A stretch of 64,000 nt of DNA from Sphingomonas sp. MA1305. Lineage in GTDB: Bacteria > Pseudomonadota > Alphaproteobacteria > Sphingomonadales > Sphingomonadaceae. Shown piece after piece: positions 1 to 7,829 of this stretch. The notes beneath the pieces are model-generated. The model was not told the DNA's origin. It worked only from the letters and a program-made list of their open reading frames with translations, and made no database searches. The stretch is taken from contig NZ_RCVT01000007.1 of assembly GCF_016107325.1 (NCBI RefSeq), positions 1 through 64,000 of the forward strand, given 5' to 3'. Every line of letters starts with the position of its first letter. Positions within the stretch are counted from its first letter, which is position 1. Position numbers and translations under genes: made by a program.

Positions 1-100
1 GGGCGCGATATAATGCCACTCGACGCCGGTATCCTGACACCAGGCGAGCACGGCATGACTGGTCAGTTCGGTGCCGTAGCACATTGGGAAGCGCTGGTTT
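1..100 (-). pseudogene. IS3-family transposase fragment
   Basis: The minus strand reads GTELTSHAVLAW and then TGVEWHYIAP. This is the stretch around the second catalytic aspartate of IS3-family OrfB (DDE) transposases, normally preceded by DNG. Here the residues before GTEL are MCY, and the frame meets a stop about 15 codons upstream, so this is a fragment rather than an intact start. The gene continues beyond the window edge toward its C-terminus. It sits at the outer edge of the inverted repeat that follows. Confidence 0.6.
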
Positions 101-199
101 GGGAGCCGCTATGGCCCTGATGAAGACAAGGCCGCGTAGCGGCCGCAGGCTTCATCAGGGCCTTGGCGGCTCCCGTTCCGACGCTTCCCGATGTGCTAT
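76..199. repeat. Large imperfect inverted repeat with nested hairpin
   Basis: The arms lie at about 76-125 and 150-199. The innermost 25 bp (101-125 against 150-174) differ at only a few positions, and a second well-matched block pairs CGCTTCCC and the following ATGTGCTA with its inverse. The 24-nt loop contains its own perfect hairpin, GGCCGC-GTA-GCGGCC (130-144). Both arms run into similar transposase-like reading frames, MCYGTEL on the minus strand and MCYGPEF on the plus strand. The palindrome may therefore have arisen by inversion between related IS fragments. An assembly artefact is also possible. Confidence 0.65.
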
Positions 200-217
200 G
201 GGCCGGAGTTCATCTCG

Positions 218-520
218 AAGACGCTGCTCGCCGCGCACAGCATCGCCGTCGCGCGCGATGCGTGGATCGGGCGCGACTATCCGCCGGTGCTGTGGCTGGT
301 GCCGACCACGACGATCCGCCGGCAGACCGTGGATGCGCTGAACAACCCGCGCCATCCCTATCGCCAGGCACTGGCCGCAGTCTTCGGCGAGCCGGTGCGG
401 GTGTTCGACATCGCCGATTTCACCCGGCTGACCACCGCCGACCTGTCGCGCCACCTGTGCGTGTTCGTCGCCACCATCCAGACTTTGCGCGTGGAGAATA
501 CGGAAGGGCGCAAGGTCTAT
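218..520 (+). pseudogene. Type III restriction enzyme Res subunit, internal fragment
   Basis: The frame starts mid-motif with KTLLAAHSIAVARD, which matches the residues just after a Walker A lysine in DEAD/DEAH-type Res helicase subunits. It goes on with VLWLVPTTTIRRQTVDAL and VFVATIQTLRVENTEGRKVY. The upstream side (MCYGPEFIS) looks like IS3 transposase, so the Walker A glycines are gone. On the downstream side the reading frame crosses into antisense of the mod gene at about 518-521 and stops at 589. Normally res lies downstream of mod in the same direction. Here it is inverted and truncated at both ends, so it cannot encode an active nuclease. Confidence 0.7.
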
Positions 521-1250
521 CCGCATCAAGCTCCCAAAATCGCTCTTCGGACACACGCCAGTAGTTACCACCCGGGGGACCTTCGATGACCCGGCCGGAC
601 GGACCCACGATCCGGTACTTGCCCTTGCTGTAGAAATTGCGTGCAGATAGGTCGCTTGTTTTCCAGGGGCCTCGCGGATCATCGTCCAAGTTCCTATACG
701 CCCTATCCTGCTTTTCTGACCGGGGCATAAGGTTCGGCAGCCATACGCCGCTACTCCGCGCGTAGACTAAGATATAGTCGTGATCCTCCGAGAAGTGGCG
801 AGCTGTTGACTTAGGTGAGTAGTTCTTGCGCCAGATCATAGTAGACAGAAAAGAGGCGCGCCCGAACACCTCGTCCATGATGACTTTCAGGTAGTGCCTC
901 TCATTGTCGTCGATCGACACCCAAATGCTGCCGTCCTCGCTCAGCAGCTCGCGCAGCAGCTCCAGCCGCGGCCAGATCATCGCCAGCCATTGGCTGTGCT
1001 CCAGATTGTCGTCGTAATGCTCGAACGCGCTGCGGGTATTGTATGGCGGATCGATATAGATGCACTTCACTTGCCCGCGATAATAGGGCAGCAGGCTCTT
1101 GAGCGCCTCCAGATTGTCTCCGTGGATCAGCATGTTGCCGCTGCCGGGCGCACCCGCGGAAAGCGCCGCGTCGCGCTCCAGCAGGCGGTACGGTACGGCA
1201 TCGGCCGCCTTCACGTCGCGGTCGCGTGTCAGCCAGTGCAGGATCAGCAT
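519..1250 (-). pseudogene. Type III DNA methyltransferase Mod, 3'-truncated
   Basis: This is an N6-adenine methyltransferase of the type III (beta) class. The AdoMet/target segment NMLIHGDNLEAL is followed by IYIDPPYNT, the catalytic DPPY box. I chose the ATG at 1250 because AAGGGG precedes it, although an in-frame ATG exists at 1298. Homology runs through SEERFWELDAD and then stops at about position 520, where the frame enters antisense of the inverted res fragment and ends at 420. Family members usually exceed 500 residues. About 240 residues remain, without the C-terminal part. Whether the remnant still methylates DNA cannot be told from the sequence. Confidence 0.75.
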
Positions 1251-1331
1251 TGTTTCCCCTTCAGCCGCTTTCTTGCCGTCCTGAATGAAATCTGGCAAGG
1301 TCGCGCGTGAAAAGGTTCAAGGGGCTTTGTC

Positions 1332-2540
1332 TTGACGCAGGATGGTGCAGTGCTGACGCAGATCGGCGACCTAGCCGATGCCGGCGAGCGGATGATCGAG
1401 CGCCTCCGACGCAAGGCGTTTCTGCCCGAGAGCCGCAAGGGCCTCAATGTGCGCTTCGGCATCGCCGAGGCGGCGCAGTTGCTCGGCTGCTCCACCAACC
1501 GCATCCGCATGGCGGAGGATGACGGGCGGCTCCCCCCTGCCCCGGCTTCCGAAAGCGGACGCCGGCTGGGCTACACGGTCGAGGAAATGCTGCGGATGCG
1601 CGAGGTGCTGGGCGCCTCCCCTGCCCGCGCGCCGCTCGACGTGCCGGCGATCATCGCGGTGCAGAACTTCAAGGGCGGCGTCGGCAAGTCGACCGTTACC
1701 ACGCACCTCGCGCACTATTTCGCGGTGCAGGGCTATCGCGTGCTGGTGGTCGATTGCGACAGCCAGGCGACGACGACGACGCTGTTCGGCTTCAACCCGC
1801 ACTTCAACATCAAGCGCGACGAGACGCTCTACCCCTATCTCTCGATCGACCCGACCCAGGCGGACCTGCTCTACGCGGTGAAGCGGACGCCATGGCCGAA
1901 CGTGGACCTGATCCCGTCCAACCTCGAGCTGTTCGACGTGGAGTATGAGCTCGCCGCGGCGGGCAGCGACGGCGGATCGGTACTGGCGGCACGCTTCCGT
2001 AAGCTGAAGCGCGGTTTGTCGGATCTCGCGCGCGACTATGACATCGTTCTGCTCGACCCGCCCCCTGCCCTCGGCACGATCAGCCTGGCAGTGATGCAGG
2101 CGGCAAACGCTCTGCTGGTGCCGCTGGCGGCGACGACGCCGGATTTCTGCTCGACCGTGCAGTTCCTGTCGATGATGGATCAGGTGCTGCACCAGCTGAC
2201 CGGGGCCGGCATCGAGGTCGATTACCAATTTGTCCGGCTGATCTGCTCCAAGTTCGACGGCAACGATCCCAGCCACGCCATGGTGCGCGCGATCATGGAG
2301 CAGAGCTTCGGCCCTGCCCTCCTTCCCGTTCCGATCCTGGAGTCGGCCGAGATCAGCCACGCGGCGATGCGAATGATGACCGTGTATGAGCTGGAAAAGC
2401 CGATCGGCACGCCCAAGACGCACAAGCGCAGCCGCGCCAATCTGGACGAGGCGCTTAGGCAGGTGGAGCAGCTGGTCCGCCAGGGCTGGGGGCGGGTCGA
2501 ACCGGCTAGCGAGGAGGCGGTTATTCATGCCGCGGCCTAA
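1332..2540 (+). CDS. parA: ParA/RepA-type partition ATPase
   Basis: This is a plasmid partition ATPase of 402 residues. An N-terminal helix-turn-helix-like region (roughly 40-95, containing IAEAAQLLGCSTNRIR) precedes the deviant Walker A box KGGVGKST at 114-121. The Walker A' segment VLVVDCDSQATTT and the motif IVLLDPPPALG follow. The N-terminal DNA-binding extension is typical of RepA of repABC plasmids and of type Ia ParA proteins, which repress their own operon. I chose TTG at 1332 because AAGGGG lies 7 nt upstream. GTG at 1350, with AGGA upstream, is a real alternative. parB follows after 50 nt and the rep gene after that. Confidence 0.93.
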   Translation: MTQDGAVLTQIGDLADAGERMIERLRRKAFLPESRKGLNVRFGIAEAAQLLGCSTNRIRMAEDDGRLPPAPASESGRRLGYTVEEMLRMREVLGASPARAPLDVPAIIAVQNFKGGVGKSTVTTHLAHYFAVQGYRVLVVDCDSQATTTTLFGFNPHFNIKRDETLYPYLSIDPTQADLLYAVKRTPWPNVDLIPSNLELFDVEYELAAAGSDGGSVLAARFRKLKRGLSDLARDYDIVLLDPPPALGTISLAVMQAANALLVPLAATTPDFCSTVQFLSMMDQVLHQLTGAGIEVDYQFVRLICSKFDGNDPSHAMVRAIMEQSFGPALLPVPILESAEISHAAMRMMTVYELEKPIGTPKTHKRSRANLDEALRQVEQLVRQGWGRVEPASEEAVIHAAA

Positions 2541-2590
2541 CCTTTCCTATTGCACAATGTTCTGCTTACGTTCTGCGAGGGAGGTGCGGC

Positions 2591-3646
2591 ATGGCGCGTA
2601 AGCAATCGGACTATCTGGCGGCGCTGCTCGCGGACGACACGGCCGAGCGAGGCGAGGCCCCCTCCCCTGCACCAGCGCGCGAGGCTCAACCGGAGCGCCC
2701 ACGGGCCACTACGCTGCTCGGTCGCGAGTCTGCGCTTGCGCGCGTCGCGAGCGGCGAGGTGCGGCAGGTCACGCAACTCCTTCTCGATCCTGCCCGCGTG
2801 CGCATCTGGCCCGGCAACGCTCGCACGTACGCGCACCTCTCAGAGGAGAATTGCCGCGAGCTGATCGACTCGATCGTCGCCGAGGGCGGGCAGAAGGTGC
2901 CCGCGGTGGTACGGCGCGTCGACGGCGATGCCGATTATGAGTTCGAAGTGATCGCCGGCACGCGGCGGCACTGGTCGATCAGCTGGCTGCGCTCGCACAG
3001 TTATCCTGACATGCAGTTCGTGGCACAGGTCGCCAGCCTCGACGACGAGGCCGCGTTCCGGCTCGCGGATCTCGAGAACCGCGCGCGCGCCGACGTGTCC
3101 GACCTAGAGCGGGCGCGCAATTACCTCGACGCGCTGAAGGCACACTACGGCAACCACCAGACGCGGATGGCCGAGCGGCTGAAGCTCTCAAAGGGCTGGC
3201 TGTCCAAGATGCTCAAGGTCGCAACGATCCCCGAGGTGGTGATCTCAGCTTTCGCGTCCCCGGGCGACGTGCAGCTGAAGCCGGCCTATTCGCTCGCCCA
3301 GGCGCTCGACGACAAGAATACGGGCAAGGCGATCACCGCCATGGCGCGGCAGGTCGCCAAGGAACAGGCGGCGCGGCGCGAAGCGGGTGACCTTCCCTAC
3401 CCTGCCGCGGACGTGCTGCGGCGGCTGCTCGACGCGCCGAAGCCCATGGCGGGCGAGGAGAAGCCAGAGCCGTACCGCTACGCCACCAAGTACGGTCGCA
3501 CGGCCTTGACGGTGCAATCGGCCAACCGGCAGGGCGTGACGATCCGCTTGCACGCGGGATCGGGCGCCGACACGGACGAGCTTGTGACCGCCTTGCGCGA
3601 CGCGCTCGCCCACCTCGAGGCAACCGGGAAGGGACTCCAGCGCTGA
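2591..3646 (+). CDS. parB: ParB/RepB-type centromere-binding partition protein
   Basis: This 351-residue protein has a ParB N-terminal domain (about 60-160, with VRIWPGNARTY, VPAVVRRV and EVIAGTRRHW) and a helix-turn-helix region around MAERLKLSKGWLSKMLKV. It would bind parS-like sites and work with ParA in plasmid segregation. GGGAGG precedes the ATG. It ends immediately before the first of two identical 18-bp palindromes, which are candidate binding sites. The order parA-parB-palindromes-repA is compact and looks like one maintenance module. Confidence 0.93.
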   Translation: MARKQSDYLAALLADDTAERGEAPSPAPAREAQPERPRATTLLGRESALARVASGEVRQVTQLLLDPARVRIWPGNARTYAHLSEENCRELIDSIVAEGGQKVPAVVRRVDGDADYEFEVIAGTRRHWSISWLRSHSYPDMQFVAQVASLDDEAAFRLADLENRARADVSDLERARNYLDALKAHYGNHQTRMAERLKLSKGWLSKMLKVATIPEVVISAFASPGDVQLKPAYSLAQALDDKNTGKAITAMARQVAKEQAARREAGDLPYPAADVLRRLLDAPKPMAGEEKPEPYRYATKYGRTALTVQSANRQGVTIRLHAGSGADTDELVTALRDALAHLEATGKGLQR

Positions 3647-3724
3647 TGTTTCCCCGGGGAAACACGCAGGGGCAGAGCATCGGTTTTGTAAACCGCTGGT
3701 CGATGTTTCCCCGGGGAAACATCG
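3647..3724. promoter_or_regulatory. Two identical palindromes: candidate parS or rep operator
   Basis: TGTTTCCCCGGGGAAACA occurs at 3647-3664 and again at 3704-3721, starts 57 bp apart. The second copy extends to a perfect 24-bp palindrome (3701-3724). Between them lies another perfect dyad, CGGTTT-TGT-AAACCG (3681-3695). The outer TGTTTC/GAAACA halves match the chromosomal parS core, with a longer GC centre. Because repA begins at 3726, the sites may be ParB centromere sites, RepA autoregulatory sites or both. A half site, TGTTTCCCC, also lies just upstream of the mod start (1251-1259). Confidence 0.75.
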
Positions 3725-3725
3725 C

Positions 3726-4916
3726 GTGACGCGCGCGCGCCGCGAGGCGGTTTCCGAACAGTTCGAGCTGTTCCTACCCTATCTCGCCGACCTGCCCTTG
3801 CGTGACCAGCGCGAGATGATGGAGCGGCCATTCTTCAGCCTAGCCAAGTCGAAGCGGGTGAAGCCGATTGACTACCGATCGCCGGACGGCAAGCTGTGGG
3901 TCCACGTCTCGGCCAATCCTGATTACGGCATGGCGACGATCTGGGACGCGGACATCCTGATCTACTGCGCCTCGATGCTCGCCGACATGGCGCGCCGCGG
4001 CGTCAACGACGTGCCGCGCAAGCTCCACCTGATGCCCTACGACCTGCTGCGCGCGATCGGGCGGCAGCCGACCGGGCGCGCCTACGAGCTGCTCGGCCAG
4101 GCACTCGACCGGCTCGTGTCGACCACGGTCAAGACCAACATTCGCGCAGAGAACCGCCGTGAGGCGACGTTCAGCTGGCTCGATGGCTGGACGCAGCTGG
4201 TCGACGAGAAGACCGAGCGCTCGCGCGGTATGACCATCGAGCTATCGAACTGGTTCTGGGAGGGCGTGATGATGACCGGCGGCGTGCTGTCGATCGACCG
4301 CGCCTATTTCGACATCACCGGCGGGCGCGAGCGCTGGCTGTACAAGGTCGCGCGCAAACACGCGGGCGGCGCCGGCGAGACTGGCTTTGCCATCTCCATG
4401 CCGACGCTGTTCGAGAAGTCGGGCGCCGAGGGGCAGTACCGCCGCTTCAAGTTCGAGATCGCCAAGATCGCCGAGCGCGACGAGCTGCCCGGCTATGCGC
4501 TGTTGATTGAGCAGCCAGAGGGCAAGCGCGAGCCCGCGCTGCGCATGCGTCGGAGAAGCGAGGGCGAAACGAAGGCACTGCTGTCAGCCAAAACGACGAA
4601 AGCAGGCAAGGCATCCTCCCCCGCACCGCAGCCCGATGCCGTTGCGGAGCCTGCGGCCGAACCCGGCGTCGATGCCGCAGCGCTGATCCGCCGCAGCGTG
4701 AAAAGCCTTTCCACCCGCTCGACCTTCGGCGAGATCACCGACGCCACGCTGGCAACGCTGCGCGCCGAATGCCCGGGCTGGGACTATCAAACACTCCACG
4801 CAGACTTCCGCACCTGGATCGAAGCGGACGCAGGCCGAACCCCGGTGAGCTACCAGAACGCCTTCATCGGCTATGTCCGGCGCTTTGATGCAAAGAACCG
4901 ACATACGCTGCGGTAA
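3726..4916 (+). CDS. repA: Replication initiator protein A (RPA family)
   Basis: This 396-residue protein matches the RPA family of plasmid initiators. Recognisable parts are RPFFSLAKSKRVKPIDY, WDADILIYCASML and LGQALDRLVSTTVKTNI at the N-terminal half. A segment with WFWEGVMMTGGVLSIDRAYFDITGGRERWLYKVARKHAG follows, in pieces typical of the family. The C-terminal third is less conserved. The start is GTG, one base after the extended palindrome, so initiation of rep expression is likely tied to binding there. A plausible binding target is the iteron array about 730 bp downstream. Confidence 0.9.
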   Translation: MTRARREAVSEQFELFLPYLADLPLRDQREMMERPFFSLAKSKRVKPIDYRSPDGKLWVHVSANPDYGMATIWDADILIYCASMLADMARRGVNDVPRKLHLMPYDLLRAIGRQPTGRAYELLGQALDRLVSTTVKTNIRAENRREATFSWLDGWTQLVDEKTERSRGMTIELSNWFWEGVMMTGGVLSIDRAYFDITGGRERWLYKVARKHAGGAGETGFAISMPTLFEKSGAEGQYRRFKFEIAKIAERDELPGYALLIEQPEGKREPALRMRRRSEGETKALLSAKTTKAGKASSPAPQPDAVAEPAAEPGVDAAALIRRSVKSLSTRSTFGEITDATLATLRAECPGWDYQTLHADFRTWIEADAGRTPVSYQNAFIGYVRRFDAKNRHTLR

Positions 4917-5640
4917 CGAGGTCACCTCCGAGTCATGGCTACCGAGTGGGACGGCGTCGGCAAGCGCGGAGTTCTGCGTCCGAACATCGAGCAGCAACGC
5001 GATATTTGGCAAACGCGGCACGGAGCTACAACTGAACGACGGTTGTTGAAATGGCCCGGACAATGCCGGCGCTCGCCAACACTTCTTGGCCGGGCGGCAC
5101 ATCCGGCTTCGCGCCGCTGCATCAGGTGGCGCATGGCTATGGACCGTCATCCGTAACGATGGCTCTGATCACACGGGGCGCTTGGCGGAGCCTGCGCGAA
5201 CTTTCACGCCGTCATCCGTGGCCGCGTCGGTGATCTGGAGGCAAAAAGCGGACTCCGCCTGCCACGACTGGCACCCATGCTAGAGACCTCCGGGGATTGA
5301 TAGTTCCCGGTGCCCGGAATGTACGGTGGTTTCCGCTACAGCCTGGATTTGCAGGGCGCCGAACTGATCCTGGTGGGCGAGAGCTGTTGCCGCGTCGTGG
5401 AGGTATCCAAAGAGCGGCAAGAGGTCGACGTCCATTGCAGCAGACTGGTCCCGCAAAAGCCGCGTTCCACGGGCATCGAGATTATCCGCAAGGACGATGG
5501 CGTTCCGGATGTATCGCGTGGCGAGTGACTGATCCTCCCTACGGCCTCGTCGCGCACCGCAGACCCGGACAATTTGAACGTCGCCGGCGCAACGCCATCA
5601 CAAACTGATTCAATCAGAGCGCTCATTTCCCACCCGTCCG
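4917..5640. other. Gap without a confident gene
   Basis: No recognisable coding region was found here. One short open frame (about 5310-5528, plus strand, 72 codons, MYGGFRYSLDLQGAELIL at its start) has plausible composition but no family I recognise and no good ribosome-binding site. A weak DnaA-box-like 9-mer, TTATCCGCA, lies at 5482-5490, upstream of the iterons. The rest looks like decayed sequence. Confidence 0.4.
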
Positions 5641-5648
5641 TCGATCAT

Positions 5649-5753
5649 CGATACTCCGGGAACGCTCATCGACACTCCCGGAACGGCGAGGCGATACATC
5701 GGGAACGCGAGCATTGATCCTTCAGGAACGCTGCAACGATACTCCGGGAACGC
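5649..5753 (+). repeat. Five iterons: candidate origin of replication (oriV)
   Basis: Five copies of a 17-mer related to CGATACTCCGGGAACGC start at 5649, 5670, 5692, 5715 and 5737, so the spacing is 21-23 bp, about two helical turns. Copies 1 and 5 are identical. Copies 2, 3 and 4 diverge slightly (for example CGACACTCCCGGAACGG). Direct repeats phased on one DNA face, close to a rep gene and followed by a T/A-richer stretch, are the usual architecture of an iteron-controlled origin. RepA (3726-4916) is the obvious candidate ligand. Confidence 0.82.
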
Positions 5754-5804
5754 ACCTTCCATAACGAATCGTGGAAAGTCGCTGACTTGAGCAGCTACAG
5801 CGGC

Positions 5805-6090
5805 ACCCTTAACCTCTTAACCTCTCATTGAACCCTCTAACCCCGCGAGATGCTTTTCTTTGAATTTTGGAGATTCAGAAAGGCAGGCTCTGGCGTCGCA
5901 TTTCACCCCCAGTGCCGTGCGCTAGCGTAAATCGTCAGGACCGGGCAGCGACTTGCTCGATCCAGGCCCCAGTCAGTGCAGTGGCGCGGTGACGAAGGAC
6001 GGGTGGGGTGATATCGGCGTCTTCAACGAACCGTGTCCATGACTCGCAGCTCGTCGATCGCACCGGCGCGACCAACTAAGCGGATGCCGG
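5805..6090. other. Short TTAACCTC repeats then noncoding sequence
   Basis: Directly after the iterons, TTAACCTC is repeated at 5809-5816 and 5817-5824, with a related AACCCTCTAACCCC after it. An A/T-richer run (about 5850-5880) follows, which could serve as the melting region of the origin. From about 5885 to 6090 I see no gene and no further structure. Confidence 0.45.
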
Positions 6091-6372
6091 CTATTCAGTT
6101 GGTCTTTCATCAACCCTCTTACCAACTGCAATCTCGAGAGCTTGCTTCAGCAACATGACCGGATCGACTCCGATAGCCAATGCCACGGCAACATACTCGT
6201 CAACGCCAAGCAGTCGCTCGCCGGTTTCATACCGCGAAACGTAAGCCTGTTGCCAACTAAGCCGCCCAGCGAGATCGACCTGCCGCAGCTTCGCATCCCG
6301 GCGTGCCTTTGTGAGCAGGTGCACGATGCGACCATGCAGGTCAGACGAGGCAGGAGAACGCATTTCAGGCAT
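6091..6372 (-). CDS. XRE-family transcriptional regulator
   Basis: This 93-residue protein is mostly one Cro/CI-type helix-turn-helix: KARRDAKLRQVDLAGRL, then QAYVSRYETGERLL as the recognition part, and LAIGVDPVMLLKQ at the end of the domain. It is a single-domain DNA-binding protein with no sensor domain. A perfect dyad lies just upstream of its start, which suggests autoregulation and possibly control of the divergent gene at 6437. The regulated function is unknown. Confidence 0.85.
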   Translation of the reverse strand: MPEMRSPASSDLHGRIVHLLTKARRDAKLRQVDLAGRLSWQQAYVSRYETGERLLGVDEYVAVALAIGVDPVMLLKQALEIAVGKRVDERPTE

Positions 6373-6385
6373 CTACCATTTGCCT

Positions 6386-6404
6386 AGTATACGTAAAGCG
6401 TATA
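6386..6404. promoter_or_regulatory. Operator-like dyad TATACG-N5-CGTATA
   Basis: A perfect 6+6 inverted repeat, TATACG-TAAAG-CGTATA (6388-6404), lies between the XRE gene and the divergent gene at 6437. On the minus strand, TATACT (6391-6386) would serve as a -10 box overlapping the dyad, which fits autorepression by the XRE protein. Confidence 0.5.
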
Positions 6405-6436
6405 TCGCGTGACTAGCTTTTTGCGAGCGTGATCCG

Positions 6437-7015
6437 ATGGAAAACGACCGAAATGCTAAAAGATGTGCATCGGCGGACAGGAAAGAGTCCGTGCCGGTGC
6501 TGGATCGCTTCGTCGCTCGCCTGGAGGTCAGCCGGACCTACCCATGTCCGGTCGTCAGCATCCTAACCTTCTGGGCCGGGCTGATCGCGCTCACCGTCGT
6601 CGACAAGGTGACCGGAACGACGCCTGTGGTGGCGAGCCGCCTCTATGCGGTCGCGTGGGCGCTGGTAGTAGGCCTGGAACTCGGCCGCGATGTTTGGGTC
6701 CAACGGCACCGATATGCGTCACCTCGCTGGCTACAAGCTGTGGATGCGGCCGTGGGCCACGAGGTGACCGTCCATGCGCTGGCCGCGCTGATCAGGCAGC
6801 ATGAGCACGAGTTGGATTACGTGGTCACCCGCTCCGATCTGAGAATCGAGGTTCAGGCAGAGCGAGTCCGACGGAGGGAAGCTGCTCGGCGAGCGGAAGG
6901 GTTTCGTCTTGTCGAAGCACCGGTGATCGATGCCGCCCAGGTCGCGCGCGACGAGGAACGACGCCGTCGAGCTCGCGAGCGGCGTGCCGCCAGGCAGGGC
7001 AGGGCGCCTGCGTGA
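6437..7015 (+). CDS. Hypothetical membrane protein
   Basis: This 192-residue protein belongs to no family I recognise. Two likely membrane segments lie near residues 38-56 (VVSILTFWAGLIALTVV) and 66-84 (LYAVAWALVVGLELG). The C-terminal half is highly charged, with Arg-rich stretches (AERVRRREAARRAEG and RRRRARERRAARQG) that probably form a cytoplasmic helix. The stop overlaps the GTG start of the next gene by 4 nt, so the two are translationally coupled. Confidence 0.65.
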   Translation: MENDRNAKRCASADRKESVPVLDRFVARLEVSRTYPCPVVSILTFWAGLIALTVVDKVTGTTPVVASRLYAVAWALVVGLELGRDVWVQRHRYASPRWLQAVDAAVGHEVTVHALAALIRQHEHELDYVVTRSDLRIEVQAERVRRREAARRAEGFRLVEAPVIDAAQVARDEERRRRARERRAARQGRAPA

Positions 7016-7380
7016 CCGGCTCTAAGCCGGAAACAGGCGGGGATCTGGTCGGCGTGACGATCTTCGGCGGGATCGCGCACTTTCCCAGCCGGGCTGGCGA
7101 GCGGGTTCGCCATCTCGCCGATCTCGATCCGACACTGGTCGCCGAGCTGCTCACCGCGGCCGAGGCGAGTGATTTGTTCACCTGCCCGGATCTGAATGGG
7201 GCTGCATCATTCCGCCCTGACGCTCGCACGTACAGCATCCGCCTCGTCCATGGCGGTCACTCGCGGCTGCTGACGGTGCCTGAGCCGTTCGAGGCACCGG
7301 AGCTGGCGCAACTGGTCCGGACCGTGCGCCGCTGTAGGGCAGGGGAGCGAGCAACCTTCCCGTTTTCCCCGTGCCAATGA
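7012..7380 (+). CDS. Emfourin-like small protein (copy 1)
   Basis: This 122-residue protein starts with GTG overlapping the preceding stop. The pattern VTIFGGIAHFP near the N-terminus, then ASDLF, PDARTYSIRLVHGG, PFEAPELAQLV and VRRC, resembles emfourin, the family of small inhibitors of protealysin-like M4 proteases. I infer this from the pattern alone, and no M4 protease gene is visible here. A clear paralogue lies at 11006-11377: both share the block E/D-PFEAPELA followed by L-V/I-R. The IS110 element begins shortly after the stop. Confidence 0.6.
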   Translation: MTGSKPETGGDLVGVTIFGGIAHFPSRAGERVRHLADLDPTLVAELLTAAEASDLFTCPDLNGAASFRPDARTYSIRLVHGGHSRLLTVPEPFEAPELAQLVRTVRRCRAGERATFPFSPCQ

Positions 7381-7829
7381 CGTGATAGCATCCGCGCGCC
7401 GCCCGGTCAGTCCTGGCGGTGAGGCGTAGGAACCTCAGAGTCTCTCGGCCGGTCGACATGTTTGTCGGCCGGGTGGCTGTCGCGCATGTCCAGGGCTCCG
7501 CCTAAAGTCTCTAGCTGCTGCCCCTCGGTGTGAGGAATATCCCGACTTTTTCCGCTACCTCATGATCTGCTCCTTGTCGGATCTTTGCAAGATCATCCGT
7601 CATCGCTCCCGGAGTGCAACAGTCTCTTCGCGGTCGGGCGCGTGGCGTGGCCTTTAGGCCTGTCGCCTGCCGCATTATGGGCATTTACGTGCAAAGGGTG
7701 GAGCTTCAACAAGCATCACGAGGTTGTCGCCACCTCACCTTTAGGCCCGAAGTCTCCTGTCCCTCCGCCTCCCGGGAGGATGGTTTCGCCGCTCTTGTGC
7801 GGACGAACCTGGTGTGACCCTGAAATTGT

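Noticed and set aside
5649..5753. Possible CRISPR array
   Set aside because: The repeats are 17 bp with gaps of only 4-6 bp and no unique spacers. They are iterons.
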